Part shown: in pieces, positions 53,801 to 60,600 of the stretch
Layout of the letters: each line of letters opens with the position of its first letter
Position numbering within the stretch: position 1 is the first letter of the stretch
Source of the DNA: QFOX01 sp044237845
Lineage (GTDB): Bacteria; Pseudomonadota; Alphaproteobacteria; Rickettsiales; UBA3002
Direction of reading: 5' to 3'
Assembly: GCA_044237845.1 (NCBI GenBank)
Contig: JBIIEL010000004.1
Location: forward strand, 1 to 64,000
Length of the DNA stretch: 64,000 bases
Position numbers and translations under genes: made by a program
Notes under the pieces: generated by a model
What the model was told of the DNA's origin: nothing
Databases searched by the model: none
Seen by the model: the letters and a program-made list of their open reading frames with translations, nothing else

Positions 53801-55318
53801 ACGACGTCCGCTGCGGTGATGGTGGACCATCACGTGGTGAACGGCGTTGGTGTTGCGATGTCGGTGCGCGAGTGGCAAGCTATCGATGAGAAGCGCAAGG
53901 CAGGGCAAAGCGTTTCGGCTGCAGAATATACGGCAGCGGCGCTGAATAGCGGCTCCACCGCAATGAGCGCGGCAGGCTTGAGCCTTGACGACATGGCCGC
54001 GCAGGGGCTTGCAAAGATAGCACCGAAGTTGGCACGTGGTGGTGGCCCGCTGGTTCAGGTCGCCCTTTCGGTGCCGATGCTGATGTCTGCGTATAAGACA
54101 GGCGATACGCAAACCATCGGCGCGGCGACCTGGGGCATCGGTGGTGGCATCGCTGCCGGTGTTGCCGGGCAGATGCTGATTCCTATCCCGGTCGTTGGAT
54201 TCGTGGCCGGTGTGGTGGTGGGTGACGGAGCCGCAAAAATCGGCGGGCTGGTAAATACCATCGCCTATAACGACGACCCGGCCAAGCGCGAGGCGGCCAA
54301 GGCAGAGCTGCTAGAACTCGGCTATGATTATGCTGCCTCGCCAGGGGGGCCAATCAATCTACTTGGGGCCGCGACGTCCTCTATCGGCCGCGCGGTGACA
54401 GCGCTCGGGCAGGTGACACATTATGGCGGGCAGAAGCTCGATGAGTTGGCCGATTTTGGTAAAGAGCAATGCGACAAGCATCTGCCCAAAGTCGTATCAA
54501 CTGTGGCCAAGGGCCTCATCACCTATTCCACAACACTCACCAGCACTACGCTGAAAGTGGCGGGTAAGACAGTCGAAGCAGTAGGTGAGATTGTGGACCA
54601 TGGCGGGAAAGCCGCGGAATATATTGGCCATAAAGCAAACGATGCTGTGGAATATATCGCACAGGGTGTGACGAAAACGGCCAAGGAAATTTACCATCAT
54701 CCGGAAAAAGCAGTTGCCATTATCACGACCCACACAAAGAGTGCGGCGCATACCGTAGTCAATGGTGTCAAAACAATCGGGAATGATATCAGCACGGCGG
54801 CGCAAGATACGTACGCAAGCTGCAAGAAAGAAGTCATGTCGTGGTTTGAAACGGATAGCGATAAGCGTTGGCAGGCAACGCTCACCGACCTTGAGAAAAA
54901 AGGCTGGGGCAAGCATGTCGGCAATCATGATAACCATATTACGCTGGATGAGCTGAAGAAAACTTTCAAGGATAAGGGCATTGCCTTTAACTCGCTCGAT
55001 AAGAATGGCGATGGCATCAGCGGCAAGGAGATTACGGATGCGCTACACCCCGCACAGAAACCTGCCCCCGACAAACAATGGCAGGCAACGCTTGTCGCGC
55101 TAGAGAAAAGTGGTTGGGGGAAATATCTCGGCAACCATGACAACCATATCACGCTGGATGAGGTGAAGAAAACCCTCGCTGCGCATGGGGTGGCGTTCGA
55201 CAATAAGTCGCTCGATAAAAATGGCAACGGTATCGAGGCGAAAGAGATTGCAGATGCGCTGAATGCGCATGGCGTTGCCCATCACGGCGCGAAGAAGCCG
55301 ACCACTGGCCGCGCATAG
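50822..55318 (+). CDS. large multidomain protein with Cys-His-Asp domain and EF-hand repeats
   Basis: A 1498-residue protein of unknown family without an obvious signal peptide. Residues 1-600 are mixed and unassigned. Residues about 613-790 form a putative transglutaminase/papain-like domain with Cys664, His699 (HAFLV) and Asp723 (YYLIDPTFRQF). A Thr/His/Gly-rich linker (about 840-920) and an LPLPAQA triplet repeat (about 960-978) follow. Then come a glycine-rich hydrophobic region (about 1100-1145, IGGGIAAGVAGQ, IPVVGFVAGVVVG) and a helical stretch (about 1200-1340). Two GWGK EF-hand-pair units (about 1348-1410 and 1416-1480) end the protein. It shares the Cys-His-Asp domain with the next gene and the EF-hand units with the one after. 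It looks like a secreted or surface enzyme/toxin, but the export route is unknown. Confidence 0.75.
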   Translation: MPQTLSENTLKTERNILALLEQSGLAGERATIDTLDGVYTNIQKSLQTGRPLTKQQLITAQQTIMDVAKSKLEYAATLGANEVSAAGFKSVNALRQANAQLMALNELNSVNYPEESRIETAYPAKENLYSPEQAKELLRIAGEYKSGKYADNSIIVVEFGAHVEHCVKYDLPINQAALKEANGEINKVNDLRAADAKILDTHDASFVINPSQLEEVERTQVRNDSIRTLQQLNLDVREPFVPSPFMTKDQNGRPVQVGVTAVNRDPETGEITSVEYINPKDSGDRHAVQKFAVKEGVLVLPTSTIPEASELAGKVSTITHGEHNISLAQFDQVLKETHAWYEKKGLVPDIYNSNTSKFPYDSAKDTFGSHETDAPGVYRRAGGMQEILIVRGKSGEAIAFSGVSEHVGTQYGEGEVILRRENDGRWRKLDAGYAHENLRNPDGSPIDWKAVATVSTDAIKAPLLAGHESGQEGNIAAAKTVTEARQRALSKLQNDLSNTVMTADSRFLFNPKNTQRGGFGSQYTFTAASDSRSDASTHNAADGAPLGMTTNITASYNAGDGMGTANMAPTSPSLPPLENTPVLYDPPLTEALAAQRALQEVQTKNQHSTTPVAGISGEHANTIMQWVVHRTRTALLNEERMSNPESHVSLEEFFASEDVMPERCVKALSLAAPQTSRGWEIETFRHQTDRLLKNGHAGHAFLVAALPVTTPAGTVEKSYYLIDPTFRQFTKRDNPDPWVQAMIKTPEGHALVQGLLTHGYMPLTEQTAEIYLGSHVKIAEEKAQSPKPSPEVKGRALELLRTESYASMYDFGDDFLEVGGHRIDLRSPQMVAGVSDVMATSHVPAATAATTTAHNATGASTHTTTNMGDASGTTTHVSAGTGMSHSEPHTGTTTGGVSGHAPNVAYSSVTPGTTTTAHTFNVGGTSAMVGAVMLPQGGVGRSFQETMRSFFDGTGLQALPLPAQALPLPAQALPLPANEHNASAPMATQDKKATTSAAVMVDHHVVNGVGVAMSVREWQAIDEKRKAGQSVSAAEYTAAALNSGSTAMSAAGLSLDDMAAQGLAKIAPKLARGGGPLVQVALSVPMLMSAYKTGDTQTIGAATWGIGGGIAAGVAGQMLIPIPVVGFVAGVVVGDGAAKIGGLVNTIAYNDDPAKREAAKAELLELGYDYAASPGGPINLLGAATSSIGRAVTALGQVTHYGGQKLDELADFGKEQCDKHLPKVVSTVAKGLITYSTTLTSTTLKVAGKTVEAVGEIVDHGGKAAEYIGHKANDAVEYIAQGVTKTAKEIYHHPEKAVAIITTHTKSAAHTVVNGVKTIGNDISTAAQDTYASCKKEVMSWFETDSDKRWQATLTDLEKKGWGKHVGNHDNHITLDELKKTFKDKGIAFNSLDKNGDGISGKEITDALHPAQKPAPDKQWQATLVALEKSGWGKYLGNHDNHITLDEVKKTLAAHGVAFDNKSLDKNGNGIEAKEIADALNAHGVAHHGAKKPTTGRA
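53697..53756 (+). repeat. 21-base tandem repeat, three copies
   Basis: Three near-identical 21-base units encode LPLPAQA/LPLPAQA/LPLPANE inside the 1498-residue protein. The copies differ by single bases, so copy number may vary between strains. Confidence 0.85.
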
Positions 55319-55344
55319 AGATCGAGCTGACTAGGCTGGGATTC

Positions 55345-55375
55345 TTAACCTTAAATTAAGGCTTCGCTGCTACAC
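55345..55375 (+). promoter_or_regulatory. CtrA-type box and -10 before the small Cys-His-Asp gene
   Basis: TTAACCTTAAATTAA (55345-55359) is a perfect TTAA-N7-TTAA site, the CtrA consensus of alphaproteobacteria. GCTACACT at 55369 fits the -10 pattern GCTANAWC. The ATG is at 55383, only a few bases after the expected start of transcription. The same sequence family precedes the inverse autotransporter (8282). Confidence 0.5.
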
Positions 55376-55382
55376 TGGGGTG

Positions 55383-55496
55383 ATGGACGAGAACCAACAA
55401 CCGCTGGATACCCACCCGGCGCTGACAGAGCCGCTGCTGGATGATGCGCTGGCGGCAGAGCAGGCGTTTGCGGTGGCCAAGGTGGCGAATGAATAA
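55383..55496 (+). pseudogene. N-terminal fragment of the small Cys-His-Asp protein
   Basis: ATG at 55383 opens 37 codons (DTHPALTEPLLDDALAAEQA) that align with the LYDPPLTEALAAQRAL segment of the 1498-residue protein. A TAA at 55494-55496 breaks it. The same frame continues as 55497-56321. Confidence 0.6.
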
Positions 55497-55508
55497 GCTG
55501 AAGCACTG

Positions 55509-56321
55509 GTGGCTGGAATTTCGCCTGCGGAAGCCGACAAGTTGCTGCAATGGATCATTCGCCGCACAGAGCAGGGGTTGCTGAGTAAATATCGGCAAAA
55601 CGAAAAAGAGAATGGCATTCGACAAACTCCGCTATGTGCCGTGAACTATTTTAATGACCCCGGATATGCGGGCGGGGTATGCGTCCGCGCAGGGAAAATG
55701 ATTGCCGCTCAGTCTGAGAGGATGATGGGCATGGAGACCTTTCGGCATTTCACACATGCGCTGCTTCAGGATTATTACACCCCGCATGTATTTTCAGTGG
55801 TGGCTTTGCCGATTCTGGGGGATGGCGGCACGGTCGAAACGCAATATTACCTGCTTGATCCCACTTTTCGTCAATTTTGTGGGCGTGACGACCATGACCC
55901 GTGGGTGCGGGAAATGATTGCCACGGAGGAAGGCCGTGCCTTCACCCAGCTTTTGCTAAAACAGGGCTATGCGCCTTTGAGTGAGCGCACGGCAGAGATT
56001 TATCTCGATGCGCATGTGAAAAGTGTGGAGCCCTTGAATGGCAGAAGGCCGCTCAATACGCCGCAGATTAAAGGTCATGCGCTGGAGTTGTTGGCAAAGG
56101 CGTCTTTAGATAAGTCTAACTGGTTTGAGCAGGACGATCCCATCAAATACAAGATTGACCTACGCACCCCGCAGATGGTGGCAGATGAGGTGGCTGTGAG
56201 TGCGCTGGCGGAAAAATATGCGCCACTGCCGCAAAAGCGGGTTGCGCGCGGTGGCGGGTTGGAAGGTTTGGTCACTGCTCCAGCGCCTGTATCCGGCGTG
56301 GCTGTCCCCGCGCCGAAATAA
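55509..56321 (+). CDS. Cys-His-Asp domain protein (paralogue of the central domain of the 1498-residue protein)
   Basis: A 270-residue protein if begun at the GTG at 55509. It is in frame with the ATG at 55383 apart from one TAA, and then would be 312 residues. The domain LQWIIRRTEQGLL to EIYLDAHVKS parallels the 1498-residue protein. Counted from 55383, the putative triad is Cys100 (GGVCVRAG), His135 (PHVFSVVALP) and Asp159 (YYLLDPTFRQF), with the same 35/24 spacing as Cys664/His699/Asp723. KGHALELL and RIDLRTPQMV-type segments are also shared. There are no EF-hands and no signal peptide. Confidence 0.65.
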   Translation: MAGISPAEADKLLQWIIRRTEQGLLSKYRQNEKENGIRQTPLCAVNYFNDPGYAGGVCVRAGKMIAAQSERMMGMETFRHFTHALLQDYYTPHVFSVVALPILGDGGTVETQYYLLDPTFRQFCGRDDHDPWVREMIATEEGRAFTQLLLKQGYAPLSERTAEIYLDAHVKSVEPLNGRRPLNTPQIKGHALELLAKASLDKSNWFEQDDPIKYKIDLRTPQMVADEVAVSALAEKYAPLPQKRVARGGGLEGLVTAPAPVSGVAVPAPK

Positions 56322-56626
56322 TTTATTATTTATTTTCAGCGGCATGCGTATTTTTATGCAGGCCATTTGGGCACTGAATGTCCCAGTTCCTTAACAAAAT
56401 TCTCTCAAAAATAATGCAATGTTAACCGAATCGTAACCTCCCGTTAGCGGTTCCTTAACCTCTGTCTGCTAGACCGGGGATGTAAGCAAATTTCACAACA
56501 TTTGAAATAACGTTTGCAAAAATTTTAGCAAAAAAGGGTCAGGAAGACCCGCCTACGCAGAGAATTCACCAACTAAAAGGATCGCCTATTCGACCCCCCA
56601 TCAACCCCTAACAGAAGGAGACTGTC
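56322..56626. promoter_or_regulatory. promoter region before the 786-residue EF-hand gene
   Basis: About 305 bases without a gene. TTCCTTAACC (56451-56460) with TGCTAG at 56467 repeats the 12-base step seen at 50767 and 47363. TTAACCGAATCGTAAC (56421-56436) resembles a CtrA half-site pair. A strong GAAGGAG ribosome site lies at 56614-56620. Confidence 0.45.
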
Positions 56627-58987
56627 ATGTCCTACACTTCTGAGCAAAAAACATCGGTGCAAGTCATTATCAACCATATGAAGCATTCCCCGCAAACGGC
56701 GGCCTATGCGAAGCAGTTCCAGCAGATGCTGGATGCAAACCAAACCCTCCCCGACAGCCATATTGAAGACGTATTGAAAGCCGTGCAAGGCGAAAAAGTG
56801 GGCTATAAAAGCGCGCTCATCGCCCTCGCACAGCGCAATCGCTATACGGAAAGTGCCGGGCGCCTGCTCGGCGCAACGGTGCGGATGACGGGTAACGCAG
56901 AGGCCTATCAGTCGTTACAAGTCGAGCTCATGCGGGCGTCCATCAGCCCGCAGCCGGTAGTGACGCCAGGCAATGTTGACCGTGCGATTAAACAGATGGA
57001 TATCGATATCGCGGCGGAAACCCACCCGGAGATTGCCAACAGCCTGCGTGCCACACGAGGGGCGCTGGTGCAGCTGCGCACCTATGCGCAGGCTGAAATG
57101 CGTGGGCGGACATTCCTCATCAGCCTCGAACCGCTGATTGATTTCAACGAGCGCAAGGCAGAACATGCGAGTGTTCTGGCTGCAAAACGCGAACATGTGG
57201 AGGAGCGCAGCAAAGAGCGTACAAAAGAGCGCGAGCAATATGCCGAGCCGCATGCGGAAGTACATCTACCTGAGGCACATATGGAGCGTGCAAAAGAGCA
57301 TGTCGAAATGCATATGCCGCATATCCATACCGTGCATCGCGAGACAGTGCATGCGCCGACGCTCAACCTTGAGAGCGAGCCGCGGGTCTATAAGCCGGGG
57401 CTGAAAAGAGCAGTTCGGTATGTCAACAAAGACGTGCGTGCGGAACTGCATTATGAGATGGAGCAGCTTTCGCGGCGCGCACTGCAGCAAAGCATGCACC
57501 ATATGCTTTTCAGCAACGCGGAGCAACATGCGGTCAGTCAATTTACGAAAGTGGAGTCGCACACTAACACGACTCATTCTGCTAAGTCTAAGCGCAACTA
57601 TGCGATTGAGCATGGGCATGTGGAGCGCGCGCCACTGCAAAAAACTACTCCTGTACTGCGTAAGCATGTGGAGGCAAAGCCGCATGTGATGACCAAAGAA
57701 GAGCGCATTGATGCGATTATCGCAGAGCGCCACCCTGAGCCGAAGACATCACTCGGCAAACTGGATAGAAAAGCAGGAAAGGTGCTTGGTGTGGCGACGA
57801 TTACCGTCAACACCGCTGCGTCGATTACAGCAGCATTGCAGGGTGATTATGACAAAGCCCGCCAATATGCGGGTGTAGCCGCGGCTAACACAGTCATCGA
57901 GGCAGCGCAGAGCGACCGCGTGTGGCAAGCGCTTGCCAACGCCACTGGTAAATTGGTGAACCAAAAAGCTGGAAAAATGGTCCAGGCTGTCGGTGGAAAA
58001 ATTCCGGTGGTGGGTGCGGTGGTCGGTGTCGGCTTCGGATTGTATAACATCGGCAATGAAATTTATAAAGCAACCCAGGGCGAATCAAACTGGCAGAAAG
58101 TGACGAGCACTTCACTCTCTGCAGTAGCCGGAGTTGCGGGTGGGTTTGTCGGTTTTGGTGCGGGTGAGGCGCTGCAGGAAGGCGTGCACTGGGGCACAAA
58201 AGCGGCATTCGGCGAGAAAAATGCTGCCTACCATTGTGCGACGGTGGATCTTGCCATCACTGCCTATGAGGTAGGTAAGGGGGCGGTCGACGCTCATCGC
58301 CACATTAAAGATCCTACCAAGCAATGGGAGCCGATTCTCGCCGACCTCGAGAAGAAAGGGTGGGGTAAACATGTGGGCAATGGCGATGCTAAAGTCACCC
58401 GCGATGAGTTGAGCGCAACGCTAGCAAAAAATGGCCTTACGCTCGGCATGCTGGATCGGGATAAGAACGGTGTCAGTGGCAAAGAGATCAGCGACGGGCT
58501 CTATCTGCAAGCGCAGCTGAAAGATCTCGAAGCCAAGGGTTGCGGCAAATATGTAGGCAATGGCGATGCGCGCATCGGTGCGGGTGAACTCATCAGCACC
58601 TTCGCCAAAAAGGGTGTGCGGATGGAGTCGGTCGATAAAAACCATGACGGCAAATTCAGCGCGCGTGAGTTGAGCGATGCGTTGCAACCGATCGCCAAAG
58701 CGCAGCAGCAGGCCGTGGCGGTAAAACGCCCTGCGCCGGACGTAGGCGCGGCGCTGCAGTCGCATCTGGCTGAGCTGGAGGCCAAGGGTTGGGGTAAATT
58801 CATCGGCAATGGCGATACGAAAATCGCGCTCGATGAAATCAAGAACGCCTTCGCCAAAAGCGGCGTGAAGCTCGACAGCATCGACAAAAACCATGATGGC
58901 AGCATCACCGGGCGTGAGATTACCGATGCGTTGGCACCAACCGTGGTGGCGTATAACAAGGCACATGCGGGTCGTCAGGGACGGTAG
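56627..58987 (+). CDS. EF-hand repeat protein, function unknown
   Basis: A 786-residue protein without a signal peptide. The N-terminal half is helical. Around residues 200-245 it is rich in His, Glu and Met (MHMPHIHTVHRETVH). A glycine-rich, moderately hydrophobic region (about 385-520, GGKIPVVGAVVGVGFGLYNIG, GVAGGFVGFGAGEALQEG) resembles that of the 1498-residue protein. The C-terminus has three EF-hand-pair units (about 564-625, 628-686 and 711-769), each LEAKGWGKxxGNGD then DKNHDG-x-I, with the best canonical loops in units two and three. It probably binds Ca2+. It follows the other two family genes on the same strand and ends before a long palindrome. Confidence 0.72.
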   Translation: MSYTSEQKTSVQVIINHMKHSPQTAAYAKQFQQMLDANQTLPDSHIEDVLKAVQGEKVGYKSALIALAQRNRYTESAGRLLGATVRMTGNAEAYQSLQVELMRASISPQPVVTPGNVDRAIKQMDIDIAAETHPEIANSLRATRGALVQLRTYAQAEMRGRTFLISLEPLIDFNERKAEHASVLAAKREHVEERSKERTKEREQYAEPHAEVHLPEAHMERAKEHVEMHMPHIHTVHRETVHAPTLNLESEPRVYKPGLKRAVRYVNKDVRAELHYEMEQLSRRALQQSMHHMLFSNAEQHAVSQFTKVESHTNTTHSAKSKRNYAIEHGHVERAPLQKTTPVLRKHVEAKPHVMTKEERIDAIIAERHPEPKTSLGKLDRKAGKVLGVATITVNTAASITAALQGDYDKARQYAGVAAANTVIEAAQSDRVWQALANATGKLVNQKAGKMVQAVGGKIPVVGAVVGVGFGLYNIGNEIYKATQGESNWQKVTSTSLSAVAGVAGGFVGFGAGEALQEGVHWGTKAAFGEKNAAYHCATVDLAITAYEVGKGAVDAHRHIKDPTKQWEPILADLEKKGWGKHVGNGDAKVTRDELSATLAKNGLTLGMLDRDKNGVSGKEISDGLYLQAQLKDLEAKGCGKYVGNGDARIGAGELISTFAKKGVRMESVDKNHDGKFSARELSDALQPIAKAQQQAVAVKRPAPDVGAALQSHLAELEAKGWGKFIGNGDTKIALDEIKNAFAKSGVKLDSIDKNHDGSITGREITDALAPTVVAYNKAHAGRQGR

Positions 58988-58994
58988 ACTTCGC

Positions 58995-59116
58995 CAAAAC
59001 GCATTTTAGTGAAGAATCTGGTTGTCGACATCTATCCTCGAACGCTCCGTAGCGCTGCTATGCCTCGGTTCTGCGGGAGATTTCTTCGCGCGCTTCCCTC
59101 ACTAAAATGCGTTTTG
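58995..59116. repeat. palindromic intergenic element with 18-bp arms
   Basis: CAAAACGCATTTTAGTGA (58995-59012) is inverted exactly at 59099-59116. The centre carries CGTAGCGCTGCTA, as in the element at 10693-10817. It lies just after the EF-hand gene. Confidence 0.85.
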
Positions 59117-59245
59117 ATCACAGTCTCATCTGCCGGAATCACTGCCACATGCGCCGGGCGCGATACGTTATTCACAGCCCCGGCGCAGCTTGAGTTGTAA
59201 GGGAAACTCTAGTACACAGCAGAAAACAAGGTGTGTAGAGGGTTC

Positions 59246-60460
59246 ATGGCTCCGTATTCGTCGCCCGGAAAGCGTCCGTTTCCGTTAAAAAAATGGCTGA
59301 TTGGGGCCGCACTCGGCGTGGCGGTGTTTTACGGTGTGCCGAAATTATGGGGCAGTGGTGGCGCTCCGGGGGCACCCGGCATGCCGCCGCCCGGCACACC
59401 TATGCCTGCAAGCGTTGCCAGCGTTATCAGCAAACCGGTGATGCTCTGGACCAGCTTCCCTGGCCGTATTGAGGCCGCGCACTCCGCTGAAATCCGCCCG
59501 CGCGTGTCGGGGCAAATTACCGAAGTGCATTTCAAAGACGGCGAAGAAGTAAAACGCGGTGAGCCGCTCTTCACCATCGACCCACGGCCATTCGCCGCCG
59601 AGGTGAGCCGTGCCGAGGGCGCGTTGGTGGCTGCAGAATCTGCCGCGCTTCGCGCGAGTCAGGATTTGGCGCGCGCGCAGCAACTGGTGAAAAGCAAAGC
59701 CATTTCGCAAAGCGAGTTCGAGCAGAAATCAAGCGCATCCATTCAGGCGCGCGGTGCGCTTGCGAGCGCTAAGGGCGCGCTGCAGGCGGCGGAGCTGAAC
59801 CTCTCCTACGCACATATCGCCGCGCCGATTTCGGGAAAAATTTCGCGCGCGGAAATGACCGTGGGCAACATGGTGAACGCTGGCATCAACGCGCCGCTGC
59901 TTGCCAGCATCGTTACCCTCGCGCCGATTTATGCGAGCTTTGAGCTGGATGAGAAAAGCTTCCTCAAAACCATTCAGGGCGTGCCTGCGGCGAAGCTGAA
60001 ACAGATTCCGGTGACGGTGGCGCTCGCTAACGGTGCAGCAATTCCGGCACATATTCATGCGTTCGACAACCAGATCGCCCCCGGCAGCGGTACGCTGCGC
60101 GTACGGGCAATCATAGAGAATAAAGACGGTGCGCTGGTGCCAGGCCTGTTCGCGACGGTGCGCATGGGCACGCCGGAGGAAACTGCGTCGATCCTCGTTA
60201 GCCCGCTGGCGATTGCGACCGACCAGAACAAGAAATTCGTGCTGGTGGTGGATGCCGAAGGCAAAGCCGAATATCGCGAAGTGAAACCCGGTGTGCTGGT
60301 GGATGGGTTACAGGTGGTGGAAAGCGGCCTTGCCGAGGGCGAGAAAATCGTGGTCGAGGGGCTGCAGCGCCTCAAGCCTGGCACGCCGGTGATCGCCACC
60401 ATGGTGGACATGACCACGCTGAAACCGCTCGACGCCCCGCCTGCTGAGGTCGCCCAGTAA
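59246..60460 (+). CDS. RND efflux system periplasmic adaptor
   Basis: A 404-residue membrane-fusion protein. One N-terminal helix (about 14-30) and a Gly/Pro-rich spacer precede the barrel-sandwich hybrid (SFPGRIEAAHSAEIRPRVSGQI, VKRGEPLFTIDPRPF). The alpha-hairpin (about 115-180), lipoyl half (NLSYAHIAAPISGKISRAEMTVGNMV) and beta-barrel domains follow. It links the inner-membrane pump encoded next to an outer-membrane channel not in the window. The pump start overlaps its stop by one base. Confidence 0.93.
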   Translation: MAPYSSPGKRPFPLKKWLIGAALGVAVFYGVPKLWGSGGAPGAPGMPPPGTPMPASVASVISKPVMLWTSFPGRIEAAHSAEIRPRVSGQITEVHFKDGEEVKRGEPLFTIDPRPFAAEVSRAEGALVAAESAALRASQDLARAQQLVKSKAISQSEFEQKSSASIQARGALASAKGALQAAELNLSYAHIAAPISGKISRAEMTVGNMVNAGINAPLLASIVTLAPIYASFELDEKSFLKTIQGVPAAKLKQIPVTVALANGAAIPAHIHAFDNQIAPGSGTLRVRAIIENKDGALVPGLFATVRMGTPEETASILVSPLAIATDQNKKFVLVVDAEGKAEYREVKPGVLVDGLQVVESGLAEGEKIVVEGLQRLKPGTPVIATMVDMTTLKPLDAPPAEVAQ

Positions 60461-60573
60461 TGGCCGGGCTCGACATCTCGCACCGCTTTATTGACCGACC
60501 GATTCTCGCGGGTGTGCTGTCGTGTTTTATTTTTATACAACGTGGGATGGGGATGTTTCTGCTGGCGATTTAG
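60460..60573 (+). pseudogene. N-terminal fragment of the RND pump before an in-frame TAG
   Basis: ATG at 60460 overlaps the adaptor stop. 37 codons encode the first helix of an HAE-type pump (HRFIDRPILAGVL to GMFLLAI). TAG at 60571-60573 falls where the family has Ser in the LP-I-SEYPEV motif, and EYPEVAPPQ follows in frame. Confidence 0.8.
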
Positions 60574-60600
60574 GAATACCCGGAAGTCGCGCCGCCGCAG

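Noticed and set aside
59231..60460. Type I secretion adaptor serving the EF-hand proteins
   Set aside because: The adaptor is followed by an RND pump, not an ABC exporter, and its sequence is of the multidrug-efflux type.
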